The translations under genes were made by a program, and so were the position numbers. Shown here piece by piece: positions 23,031 through 30,345 of a stretch of DNA of 39,068 nucleotides (position 1 is its first letter; each line of letters starts with the position of its first letter). The stretch is from Pseudomonadota bacterium (GTDB lineage: Bacteria; Pseudomonadota; Gammaproteobacteria; Burkholderiales; JAKAFK01), in the NCBI GenBank assembly GCA_021788645.1, contig JAJYKK010000026.1, positions 1-39,068 of the forward strand. Direction: 5' to 3'. The notes under the pieces were generated by a model that saw nothing but the letters and a program-made list of their open reading frames with translations, was not told the origin of the DNA and searched no databases.

Positions 23031-23720
23031 ATGCGCATCCTCGTGATCGAAGACGAAGTGCTGGTTCGCGCTCAAATCAGCGCGGCGCTCACGGACAGCG
23101 GTTTCCGGGTCGACAGCGCCGAGGACGGTGCGGTCGGCCTGCACTTGGCGACCGAATATCCCTTCGACGCGGCGATCGTCGATCTTGGATTGCCGCGCCT
23201 ATCCGGCCTGGAGATCACTCGCCGGCTGCGTGCCCGCGGGCAGCGACTGCCGATCCTCATCCTGACGGCGCGCGGGCGCTGGCAGGACAAAGTGGAGGGA
23301 CTGGAAGCCGGGGCCGACGACTATCTGGTGAAGCCCTTTCAAATGGAGGAACTGCTCGCCCGGATCAAGGCCCTGCTGCGGCGCGCCGTCAGCCAGGGCC
23401 AGCGCACTTTGCAGCTGCCCCCGCTCACCCTCGTGCTGGAGGCGCAGAAGGTGCTTGTGGATGGCCAGACGGTGGACCTCACCCAGTACGAGTACCGCCT
23501 CCTCGAATATCTCGCCACCCGCTGCGGCAAGGTCGTTTCCAAGGGCGAGTTGGCCGATTATCTTTATGCTCACGACGAGGAGCGCGACAGCAACGTCCTC
23601 GAAGTGCTGGTGGGGCGGCTGCGGCGCAAACTCGACCCCGAGGGCCGCCTGACGCCGATCGAAACCGTCAGGGGTCGGGGCTACCGGTTGACCCTCGGCG
23701 GCGCCTCCGAGGATGCCTGA
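23031..23720 (+). CDS. OmpR/PhoP-family response regulator
   Basis: A 229-residue regulator with a receiver domain (1-115; acidic pocket EDE near residue 7, phospho-acceptor Asp51 in IVDLGLP, Thr in ILTARG, Lys in LVKPF) and an OmpR-type winged helix (about 130-225; LTQYEYRLLEYLATRCGKVVSK, then SNVLEVLVGRLRRKL and TVRGRGYRL). The start at 23031 is the usual MRILVIEDE beginning. It overlaps the sensor kinase gene by eight bases. It resembles PhoP/QseB/FeuP regulators of envelope stress or metal response. Confidence 0.9.
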   Translation: MRILVIEDEVLVRAQISAALTDSGFRVDSAEDGAVGLHLATEYPFDAAIVDLGLPRLSGLEITRRLRARGQRLPILILTARGRWQDKVEGLEAGADDYLVKPFQMEELLARIKALLRRAVSQGQRTLQLPPLTLVLEAQKVLVDGQTVDLTQYEYRLLEYLATRCGKVVSKGELADYLYAHDEERDSNVLEVLVGRLRRKLDPEGRLTPIETVRGRGYRLTLGGASEDA

Positions 23721-25077
23721 GGTGCGGGCGCTGCATTCCATCAACGCCCGCATGACGCTCGGCGCCAGCCTGGTCCTGCTGGTTTTCCTGCTGGCGACCG
23801 CCTTCGCGCTCGACCGCGCCTTCCGGGACAGCGCCCAGCAGGCGATGCAAGAGCGCCTCTTGGGCGAAGTCTACCTGCTCATCGGCGCCGCGGACGTCGG
23901 TTCCCACGGCCAGCTCGCGGTGCCCGTCCACCTGCCGGAAGCCCGCTTCGGTCTGCCCGCATCGGGCCTTTACGCCAGCGCCGTGGGAACCGGCGGCGCG
24001 GTGGCCTGGTCCTCGCGCTCGGCGATCGGCCAGTCGCTGCCCGGGGTAAGCGCCCTGGCCGCAGGCCAAGTCCGGTTCGGCACCGCGACCAACGCCCAGG
24101 GAAAGACGTTTTTCGTCGAACGCTTGGGCGTCAGCTGGGTCGCCAACGGACAGCATTATCCTTTCACGTTCGTCGTCCTCGAAGACACCCGCGAGTTCCA
24201 TGCCCAGGTCAACCGCTACCGGCGAAGCCTGTGGAGCTCGCTTTCCGCCATGGCCGTCGTGCTGCTTGTGGTCCAGGCCGCGCTTCTGCGTTGGGGCCTC
24301 GCGCCGCTGCGGCGCGTGGCGACCGAGCTCACGGCGATCGAGAACGGCCTGCAGGACAAGTTGCTCGGCGACTATCCGAGGGAAATCCGGCGCCTCTCCG
24401 ACAACATCAACACGCTCCTTGCCCACGAATACGCGCGCGCCCGACGCTACCATGATGCCCTCGGCAATCTCGCCCACAGTCTCAAGACGCCGCTCGCCGT
24501 CCTGCGGGGGACCCTATCCGGCCGCTCCGCGCCCGCCGCGTTGCGGCAGGTCATCGACGACGAAGTCGCGAAAATGGATCGGATCGTCGCCTATCAGCTG
24601 CAGCGGGCGGGCACCGAGGGCGCGTCCTCGCGGCTGCGTTCCAGCGTCCGGGTTGCGCAAGTCTTGGGGCGGATCCTGAATTCGCTCGGCAAGGTGTATC
24701 AGGAGCGTGCCGTCGAGGCACACTGGGAAGTGGCGCCCGAACTCACGTTTCCGATGGATGAAGGCGATCTGATGGAGCTCCTCGGCAATGTGCTCGACAA
24801 CGCCTTCAAGTGGTGCGCCAGGCGCATTGGCATCACCATCGGCCGACAGGCGCCCGATGCCCCCCTGCTGATCGTGGTGGAAGACGACGGCCCGGGGATC
24901 GACCCGCAGCTGCGGGCGCACATCCTCGAGCGCGGAGGACGCGGGGACGAGCTCGTGCCAGGGCATGGGATCGGGCTCGCCATCGTCCACGACGTCGTGG
25001 CCGCCTATCGCGGTACGCTGGAGATTGGCCGCAGCCGCCTCGGCGGCGCGCGCATCACGGTCACGCTGCCCGGCTGA
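23713..25077 (+). CDS. PhoQ-like sensor histidine kinase
   Basis: A 454-residue membrane kinase with helices at about 14-34 and 173-194 enclosing a ~140-residue periplasmic sensor, a HAMP region (about 195-245), the H-box LGNLAHSLKTPLAVL with His255, an N-box (ELLGNVLDNAFKWC), and the G1 (VEDDGPGID) and G2 (GHGIGLAIV) ATP sites. The HSLKTPLAVLR form of the H-box is the PhoQ type. It pairs with the overlapping response regulator. The sensed signal, such as divalent cations or envelope stress, is not provable from sequence. Confidence 0.9.
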   Translation: MPEVRALHSINARMTLGASLVLLVFLLATAFALDRAFRDSAQQAMQERLLGEVYLLIGAADVGSHGQLAVPVHLPEARFGLPASGLYASAVGTGGAVAWSSRSAIGQSLPGVSALAAGQVRFGTATNAQGKTFFVERLGVSWVANGQHYPFTFVVLEDTREFHAQVNRYRRSLWSSLSAMAVVLLVVQAALLRWGLAPLRRVATELTAIENGLQDKLLGDYPREIRRLSDNINTLLAHEYARARRYHDALGNLAHSLKTPLAVLRGTLSGRSAPAALRQVIDDEVAKMDRIVAYQLQRAGTEGASSRLRSSVRVAQVLGRILNSLGKVYQERAVEAHWEVAPELTFPMDEGDLMELLGNVLDNAFKWCARRIGITIGRQAPDAPLLIVVEDDGPGIDPQLRAHILERGGRGDELVPGHGIGLAIVHDVVAAYRGTLEIGRSRLGGARITVTLPG

Positions 25078-25093
25078 CCGGAGGCCTTCCGCG

Positions 25094-25465
25094 TCAGGAT
25101 TTGGGCTTCCCGAGCCGGCGCCGGTCCTTGGCGGGGTCCCAGGGCTCACGGGCAGCCGCCCCCTTGCTCCGCCGATCAAGATCAGGGGGCATGTCCTTGA
25201 GGAGATCCATCAGGTAGCTTTCGGCGCGCTGGATAAGCACGGCCTGCCCCTCCCGGGACGCCATCAGCTCGCGTATTTCCTCGGGACCGCTGGACGTCGC
25301 GTTGATCGCCTCTTGCCAGGCGTTCATCACGTACCGCTGGATCGTGAGTCTTTGCTCCGGCGTCGCGTCGACCCTGAGCTGATCGCCGGCGTCGTCAAGC
25401 AACGCAAACTGGATGCCCTCGGGTCCGATGGTGTAGTTGTATTCCAACTTCATAGAGTCTCGCAT
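25094..25465 (-). CDS. hypothetical protein, 123 residues
   Basis: A soluble acidic protein with no signal peptide or membrane segment and no family I recognise. It has a short beta-like start (MKLEYNYTIGPEGIQFALLDD), a helical centre with TPEQRLTIQRYVMNAWQEAI, and a basic tail (DRRSKGAAAREPWDPAKDRRR). The ATG at 25465 follows ACAGGGG; a second in-frame ATG four codons later is possible. It is convergent with the sensor kinase gene, with a gap of only 16 bases. Composition and RBS support a real gene. Confidence 0.6.
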   Translation of the reverse strand: MRDSMKLEYNYTIGPEGIQFALLDDAGDQLRVDATPEQRLTIQRYVMNAWQEAINATSSGPEEIRELMASREGQAVLIQRAESYLMDLLKDMPPDLDRRSKGAAAREPWDPAKDRRRLGKPKS

Positions 25466-25809
25466 AGAAACCCCTGTCGGCAAGGCAGGAGAGGAATTGC
25501 GGGCTTGCCAAAGAAGCCATGCGGGCCGTAAAGGAAGCGTTTGCGTGCCCGTCTCCGCGCCCCCCGCATCGTTGTCCAACAACGGCCGTGTTCGGGCAAA
25601 CGCCAGCGCCGCGGCGGACAGGGTGGCCACACCGGACGGCGGCCGTCTTCCCGCGCGGCGCAGGCATCGGGCGATACGGTGAGCGCCAGTGTGCGACCGG
25701 CCGTGTCAGTGTCCCGAATGTCGGCATGGTTCCCTGGTACGATAAACGCTTCAGACCGCATGCGCGGGTTGGTCTGGCTGCCGCTGCGACGCGCTGCGCG
25801 TGTGGAGAC

Positions 25810-25818
25810 ATCATAGCA
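25810..25818 (-). promoter_or_regulatory. extended -10 promoter element
   Basis: TGC-TATGAT on the minus strand is a good TGn-extended -10. The next start on that strand is 345 bases downstream at 25465, so the leader is long or carries an unseen small gene. Confidence 0.35.
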
Positions 25819-25936
25819 CCGACTGTGCGCGGCGAAAATCGGGCCTTGTGCCGAGGACCGCGCCGGAAGTCGCTTCGAGGAGAGCGCACGGGGAAACGGA
25901 GCAGGCGCTGACCCTAATGCGGATGGCGCCTTCTTT

Positions 25937-25996
25937 GGCGGGCCGTCGCGAAGGCCCGCCCATGCGGCACAGGCCCTTCCATTCCGACGGAAGGGC
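25937..25996 (-). terminator. tandem hairpins downstream of hsp20
   Basis: GCCCTTCC-ATTCCGAC-GGAAGGGC (25973-25996) is met first by transcripts leaving hsp20, then GGCGGGCC-GTCGCGAA-GGCCCGCC (25937-25960). Both have perfect 8-bp arms and 8-base loops. Neither has a U-run, so these are transcript-end hairpins rather than classic terminators. Confidence 0.5.
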
Positions 25997-26003
25997 TCGT
26001 GGG

Positions 26004-26483
26004 CTATTCGATCTTGATGGAATGGCGCTTCGCCCCCTCCATCTTGGGCAGCTTGAGCTCCAACATCCCATCCTTGAACGACGCTTCGGCCTTGTCGGCG
26101 TCCACCTCCGCGGGCAGGACCATCGTGCGCGTAAAGGTCCCTTGGGCGATCTCGTGGCGATAGTAATCGCCCTTTTCCTCCTTCTCTTCATGCACGGTCT
26201 GCCCTTTCAAGGTGACCGTGTTGCCGCTCACGGAAATATCCAGGTCCTTCTTCTCGACCCCCGGCAATTCGGCCCGCAAAAGAATGTCCTCGTCACGATC
26301 GAGGACGTCTATGCGCGGCATCGGCGCCGCCTCGGACCACGCCGGCCAGCCCCACCGGAGGGGGCGCATCCAGCCGCGCGGGAAAAAGCCTTCCATCATG
26401 CGTTCCATGTCCTCGAAGGGGCTCAGCGCATGCATCGGCCCGGCCTGTCCCGCCCGGGTCACTTCCGTCCTTTCAGTCGCCAT
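26004..26483 (-). CDS. Hsp20/alpha-crystallin small heat shock protein
   Basis: A 159-residue ATP-independent holdase chaperone. The Met/Trp-rich N-terminal region (MERMMEGFFPRGWMRPLRWGWPAW) precedes an alpha-crystallin domain (about 55-150). The domain contains MPRIDVLDRDEDILLRAELPGV, VTLKGQ, GTFTRTMVLPAEVD and a typical DGMLELKLPK. The end, AKRHSIKIE, has the Ile-x-Ile anchor used for oligomer assembly. The ATG follows AGGAGG. No clear sigma-32 promoter was found upstream. Confidence 0.93.
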   Translation of the reverse strand: MATERTEVTRAGQAGPMHALSPFEDMERMMEGFFPRGWMRPLRWGWPAWSEAAPMPRIDVLDRDEDILLRAELPGVEKKDLDISVSGNTVTLKGQTVHEEKEEKGDYYRHEIAQGTFTRTMVLPAEVDADKAEASFKDGMLELKLPKMEGAKRHSIKIE

Positions 26484-26885
26484 GATGGCTTCCTCCTAAT
26501 CGGAAAGTTGGATTTTGGGTGCGAGCCCCCCGCCCGGGAAATCGCACAAGCAGGCGTTCCGCACAGGGGGCCGAATGCCCCCCTTCCAGCGCGCGGGGGA
26601 GGGCGGGGGAGTACAGCACGCAGGCCGCCGATCGTGCGGACTGGCCGTAAGCAGTCGGCCCTCCACGCCTGGGGGGCCGGTGCCGCACCGGCCTAAGGCT
26701 CCAGCGTCGGCCAAAGCAACGCTGGCAACGCCGCCGCATCCCCTTGGCCCGACTGGAGTGACTTACCTTTACAAATAGCAGAAAACGCGGCTGCCGCAAG
26801 GCGGCCGGCCGAAGGGGGCGGCGCGGCGCGGGGTTCGGGACCACAGACCGCTTAACTATTCCGGCGCGACGACGATAATGCACAC
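26484..26885. other. divergent region between hsp20 and the TPR gene
   Basis: 402 bases without a gene. It contains the hairpins GGCCGGT-GCCGC-ACCGGCC (26675-26693) and CCAGCGT-N11-ACGCTGG (26701-26725). A GATAAT box at 26874-26879 is only seven bases before the TPR start codon, implying a leaderless message if used. No heat-shock promoter could be assigned with confidence. Confidence 0.45.
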
Positions 26886-27641
26886 ATGAACCGTCGCCCT
26901 CACAGCCCCCGCGCCCTGGCCAGCGCCCAGCAAAAAGACATGCAGGCTATCGCGAAGCTCACCGACCTGGGCAACCGGCACTTCGAGGACCGGCGCTACG
27001 CGGAGGCCCTGGAACAGTTCCGCCAGGCGCTCGCGCTCATCCTCGCCAAGCCCGACGCCAGCAAGCGCACGGCGATCTGCCATTACAACATGGCGCGCGC
27101 CTTGGCGGCGCTGGACCAGACGGATGCCGCGATCGAGCAGTATCAGCGCGCCATCGCAATCGCACCGCGTCTTGGCGAGGCGCACAGCGCCCTTGGCATG
27201 ATTCTGATCCAGCGCGAGCGCTTCGACGAAGCCATCGACCACTTCCGCAAGGCGCTGGCAGCCAATCCGCTGTTCAGCGCCGCGCACTTCGGCCTGGGCG
27301 TGGCCTTGCAGGGAATCGGGGAGCACACCACCGCGGCCTTCTGCTACCAGAAGGCGCTCGCCCTCAACCCCAACCACTATGGCGGGTGGGTGAACCTGGG
27401 CCTCATCTGCTACAGCATCGGCAACGCCGAGGTCGCGATCAACTGCTATCGGGAAGCGATCTCGGTGTCCCGCGATTCGCCAGACGTGTTCCACTACATC
27501 GGGCTGGCCTACATGGCCGTCGGCCGCTTCCGCGATGCGGCGGAATCGTTTAGCCGGGCCCTGGAGCTCGACCCCGGCTATGTCGCCGCCCAAGACGCGC
27601 TGCAAGAGGCGATGTACTTCGGACTCGCGCAACCCGCGTAG
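26886..27641 (+). CDS. TPR-repeat protein
   Basis: A 251-residue soluble protein made almost wholly of tetratricopeptide repeats. At least five or six repeats run from residue 18 to 240, with repeated A-L-x-x-Y/F-x-x-A-L-x-x-x-P patterns such as YAEALEQFRQALALI, DAAIEQYQRAIAIAPR, FDEAIDHFRKALAANP and FRDAAESFSRALELDP. Such scaffolds mediate protein contacts. No catalytic domain, signal peptide or membrane helix is seen. The spaces around it give no clear functional partner. It converges with dsrE2. Confidence 0.85.
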   Translation: MNRRPHSPRALASAQQKDMQAIAKLTDLGNRHFEDRRYAEALEQFRQALALILAKPDASKRTAICHYNMARALAALDQTDAAIEQYQRAIAIAPRLGEAHSALGMILIQRERFDEAIDHFRKALAANPLFSAAHFGLGVALQGIGEHTTAAFCYQKALALNPNHYGGWVNLGLICYSIGNAEVAINCYREAISVSRDSPDVFHYIGLAYMAVGRFRDAAESFSRALELDPGYVAAQDALQEAMYFGLAQPA

Positions 27642-27665
27642 CGCCCGGCCGCCCGGATCGAGCGC

Positions 27666-28292
27666 TCAGACGAACAGGCACACGTCGGCCGTCTTCGCCT
27701 CCGCCAGATAGCTGGTCGCGCCGATCCAGTCTTCGATCTCGGCGATGAACTCGTCTTTTTTGTAACTGAACAGATCGACGGTCATCTGGCAGGCGACCAT
27801 CCTGACGCCCGCATCGAGGCACAGCGCGCGGAGCTCGCCGATGCTGGCCACGCCCTTGGACTTCACGGTCTGGGTCATCATCGCCGTAGCCAACCCCTGG
27901 AAGCCGGGCAAGGCGGCGGCCAGGGTCGGCACCGGCATATTGAGCTGCTGCAGCCAGCGAGGACCGAACGGCATCTTCATCGGCATGGCCGGATTCCCCA
28001 GCGGCGAGACCTTGAGGTCCAGCTCCTTCTTGAGCAGTTCCAGACCATAGAAGGTAAAGAAGATCGAGGCGTTCCACCCCAGGGCCGCAGCGGTCGAGGC
28101 CAGAATGAAGGGCGGATAGGCCATGTCCATGGTGCCTTTGGTGGCGATGACGGCCAGCGAGGGAATCTTGGCGGCCTCGCGCTCGGCCAGTTTCTCGTTC
28201 AGGCGCCGGTCGAACCAAACCTCCAGGCTGGCCAGGTCGGCCGGCATGGCGTCCGGACGGTTCTCGGTGGAATGCAATTGGGCAATGCTCAT
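27666..28292 (-). CDS. dsrE2: DsrE2-like sulfur-carrier/sulfurtransferase (DsrE/DsrF/DrsH-like)
   Basis: A 208-residue member of the DsrE/F-like family, larger than DsrE itself, with an N-terminal extension. It contains ATKGTMDMAYPPFILASTAAALGW, the hydrophobic FFTFYGLELLKK, NPAMPMKMPFGPRW, LRALCLDAGVRMVACQMTVDLF with the likely sulfur-carrying Cys in VACQM, and a C-terminal DVCLFV. DsrE2 proteins pass persulfide sulfur with TusA in sulfur oxidisers and elsewhere. It starts 10 bases after tusA behind AGGAGG, forming a tusA-dsrE2 operon. The usual rhodanese partner is absent. Confidence 0.85.
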   Translation of the reverse strand: MSIAQLHSTENRPDAMPADLASLEVWFDRRLNEKLAEREAAKIPSLAVIATKGTMDMAYPPFILASTAAALGWNASIFFTFYGLELLKKELDLKVSPLGNPAMPMKMPFGPRWLQQLNMPVPTLAAALPGFQGLATAMMTQTVKSKGVASIGELRALCLDAGVRMVACQMTVDLFSYKKDEFIAEIEDWIGATSYLAEAKTADVCLFV

Positions 28293-28302
28293 GATGGCCT
28301 CC

Positions 28303-28536
28303 TCATGCCTTGCGGATCAGAAATTCGAAGTCGCCGCTCACCTGGTGCGAGGAGAGCAGCGCATTGCCGGTCTGGCTGCAAAAGGCGACCATGTCCTTGA
28401 GCGCACCCGGGTCGGTCGCCACCACCTTGAGGGTGTCGCCGGAGCGCATGGCGTTCAGGGCCTTCCGGGTCCGCAGGATCGGCAAGGGGCAGTTGAGGCC
28501 GCGCGCGTCCAGCATCTGATGCGATTCCATGTCCAT
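28303..28536 (-). CDS. tusA: TusA family sulfurtransferase
   Basis: A 77-residue cytosolic persulfide carrier. The diagnostic CPxP motif is present as NCPLPILRTRKAL, with Cys16 the sulfur carrier, followed by the two-layer TusA fold (DTLKVVATDPGALKDMVAFCSQTGN). Three in-frame ATGs occur within 15 bases at 28542, 28536 and 28530; the middle one is chosen because it lies six bases after the GGAG of AAGGAG, whereas the first overlaps the site. It is first in the operon with dsrE2, under a promoter carrying a TetR-type operator. It may deliver sulfur for oxidation or for thio-modification and molybdenum-cofactor routes. Confidence 0.9.
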   Translation of the reverse strand: MDMESHQMLDARGLNCPLPILRTRKALNAMRSGDTLKVVATDPGALKDMVAFCSQTGNALLSSHQVSGDFEFLIRKA

Positions 28537-28565
28537 GTCCATCTCCTTTCAAGTCAGCCGCATAG

Positions 28566-28595
28566 AGTAGACCGGTCGGTCTAGCGGCGATTCAA
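28566..28595 (-). promoter_or_regulatory. tusA promoter with TetR-type operator
   Basis: -35 TTGAAT (28595-28590), an 18-base spacer, -10 TCTACT (28571-28566). The palindrome TAGACCG-GT-CGGTCTA (28568-28583) fills the spacer and overlaps the -10, a layout expected for repression. The same 13-base core AGACCGGTCGGTC occurs upstream of the adjacent tetR. Confidence 0.65.
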
Positions 28596-28615
28596 AAAAA
28601 AGGCCGATCGCGGCC
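28594..28615 (-). terminator. rho-independent terminator of tetR
   Basis: On the minus strand GGCCG-CGAT-CGGCC is followed by eight T. It lies 45 bases after the tetR stop and separates tetR from tusA-dsrE2, so the two units are transcribed independently. Its T-run leads directly into the tusA -35. Confidence 0.8.
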
Positions 28616-28659
28616 CCTCGTCACGCCGGGCCCGCGGTGCCGGCCCGGCCACCATCCGG

Positions 28660-29262
28660 TCAGTGGCTCATCTCGATTCTCAGCGTCTTGATGGCCGGGC
28701 CCAGGAGCTGGATCACCTGCGGGTCGTTGCGCGTTTTGGCCAGCAGGATGACGCCCTCGAGATAGGCCAACATGGCCGAAGCGGTCGCCTCGGTATTGAG
28801 CGCCGCCAGCGCGCCACTGGTCACCGCCTGGTCCAGCGTCACGCGGAACTTGTCGCGCGCCTTGTCGAAGACGGCGTTGAGCCGGGCCCGCATGACATCA
28901 TCGCGCGTGCTGATCTCCAGCGCGAGGTTGCCGAACAGGCAGCCGGGCATCCGGCCCTCCAGGTCGGCGGCCGACTTCTGCCAGTAATAGGCGGCGTCGA
29001 TCATGTAGTCCAGCCGCTCCAGCGGCGGCAGCCCCTGGTCGAACGCCTCGGCCACGAAGCCGTGCGCCCAGTCGTCGGCCATGTCGTCGATCACCGCCAG
29101 CGCCAGGTCGCGCTTGGAGGGAAAGAAGTGGTAGAAGCTGCCCTTCTGCACACGGGCCGCCTCGCAGATTTCCTGGATGCCGACATCGGCATAGCTGCGG
29201 CCGTGAAACATGTCGCGGGCCACGACGAGAATACGGGTGCGGGTATCGGTTTCGAGAGTCAT
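28660..29262 (-). CDS. TetR/AcrR family repressor, NemR-like
   Basis: A 200-residue repressor. The N-terminal helix-turn-helix reads TRTRILVVARDMFHGRSYADVGIQEICEAARVQKGSFYHFFPSKRDL, and a helical ligand domain follows. Cys108 sits in PGCLFGNLALEIS, a motif where the E. coli NemR redox-sensing Cys106 also lies, in a protein of nearly the same length; sensing of electrophiles or persulfides is therefore possible but inferred. The ATG at 29262 is chosen over 29271 because the promoter -10 lies so close (29270-29275) that transcription would begin at about 29262. No ribosome-binding site precedes either ATG, fitting a leaderless message. It likely controls itself and tusA-dsrE2. Confidence 0.82.
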   Translation of the reverse strand: MTLETDTRTRILVVARDMFHGRSYADVGIQEICEAARVQKGSFYHFFPSKRDLALAVIDDMADDWAHGFVAEAFDQGLPPLERLDYMIDAAYYWQKSAADLEGRMPGCLFGNLALEISTRDDVMRARLNAVFDKARDKFRVTLDQAVTSGALAALNTEATASAMLAYLEGVILLAKTRNDPQVIQLLGPAIKTLRIEMSH

Positions 29263-29269
29263 GCGTTTC

Positions 29270-29297
29270 ATGTTAACAGACCGGTCGGTCAAGTCAA
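29270..29297 (-). promoter_or_regulatory. tetR promoter with operator in its spacer
   Basis: -35 TTGACT (29297-29292), a 16-base spacer, -10 TAACAT (29275-29270). The core AGACCGGTCGGTC (29278-29290 on the plus strand) sits inside the spacer and matches the tusA operator. This is the standard layout for autorepression. Confidence 0.6.
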
Positions 29298-29708
29298 GCC
29301 AATTTTGTCCGCGCGAGGCGAATCGCAAAGAAACGATGTTACCCAAGGCTGGCCCTGGTATCAAACGGATGCACCTCGATACCCCGATGTCCACAGGAGC
29401 TGGACGGGCGCATCGCCTACCCCCGGGCGCGGAATAGGGTGCGGTTGACCGAACCGTGAGCGCAAGCCCCTGCGTTGAGGGATGAGGGCGAGCGAACACA
29501 AATCCTGTTCTTGTGGGTTATTAAGTGCCGTGCTGTGTGTATGATGTTCTTAGGGCGGAATTTTGAGGTGGCCTGATAACCCTGGACGCTCCGGCTGGGT
29601 ACCCTAACCGAGCAGGAGGGAACACGAGAAAGCTGGAGCCGCACGGGCCGGATCGTGCCGAGGCGCTCAGATGGGGGATGGCGTCCACCCGACGAAAAGG
29701 AGCTGCAG
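29298..29708. other. divergent gene-free region between tetR and the GNAT gene
   Basis: About 410 bases without a supported gene. A promoter-like pair TTATTA (29518-29523), 16 bases, TATGAT (29540-29545) points toward the GNAT gene, leaving a leader of about 155 bases. The sequence around 29500-29580 is less GC-rich than its surroundings. No other element was recognised. Confidence 0.4.
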
Positions 29709-30266
29709 ATGCCCCCTTCGATGACCGGGAAATTGGACGGTGGAGAGCCCTGCGTTTTCGTCGCCGGCGCGGCGGAGGCCTCCTCGATCACGATCGAAGC
29801 CTGTTCCCCGGACGATCGAGCCGACCTTCAGCGCATGGCAGACCATGCGCTGGGGGTCGGCTTCCTCGAGGCGACCCGGATCGCCGCGCAATCGGGCCTG
29901 GTCGCAAAAACGGGTTCCAAGGCGGTGGGGTTGCTGGTGATCGAGTCTGCGGGCGACGTCATGTCGCTTCCAGTCATCGTCGTCGATGCGGCCTACCGAC
30001 GCCGGGGGGTCGGACAGTTGCTGGGACTGGCGGCGCTATCCCGGCATCCCGACCAGGAATGGATATCCGCCGCCTGGATCTCCGGCGCCGAGATCCCCGC
30101 AGACCGCCTGCTGCGCCGCATCGGCTTCGCACCGTCGCACCGGGTACGGGACTATTGGCTGGAAGACAGCCTAAGGCGAGGCTTCACATGCCCCCTATGC
30201 GGCCACCCATGCCGATGCGATGCCATGATTTATCGGCGGCATCCTGATGCAAGCGGGTCGCGGTAA
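29709..30266 (+). CDS. GNAT acetyltransferase with C-terminal Cys cluster
   Basis: A 185-residue GNAT-fold protein. The acetyl-CoA pyrophosphate loop is VVDAAYRRRGVGQLLGLAAL, with R-x-x-G-x-G at 97-102, preceded by VGLLVIES and LPVIVVD strands. After the fold closes with RIGFAPSHRVRDYWLE, a tail carries CPLCGHPCRC with Cys161, 164, 168 and 170, like a small zinc-binding knuckle. The ATG at 29709 follows AAGGAG by eight bases; earlier in-frame starts lack this. The acceptor is unknown. The Cys tail is unusual for stand-alone GNATs and could bind metal or a partner. Confidence 0.75.
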   Translation: MPPSMTGKLDGGEPCVFVAGAAEASSITIEACSPDDRADLQRMADHALGVGFLEATRIAAQSGLVAKTGSKAVGLLVIESAGDVMSLPVIVVDAAYRRRGVGQLLGLAALSRHPDQEWISAAWISGAEIPADRLLRRIGFAPSHRVRDYWLEDSLRRGFTCPLCGHPCRCDAMIYRRHPDASGSR

Positions 30267-30345
30267 GGGTGGCCCGCCGAGGCCTTGAAACCACTCGGGC
30301 AGAAAACGGTCAGTCGTATTGGGAACGGCAACGCGAGGGACGCCC

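Larger units (their letters stand above)
25466..26003. other. 538-base stretch without a gene
   Basis: Between the start of the hypothetical protein and the end of hsp20. It holds an extended -10 (TGC-TATGAT, minus strand, 25818-25810), which would give the hypothetical gene a leader of about 340 bases, and two hairpins (25937-25996) at the hsp20 end. Upstream in-frame extensions of the hypothetical gene read as low-quality sequence. Nothing else was recognised. Confidence 0.5.
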
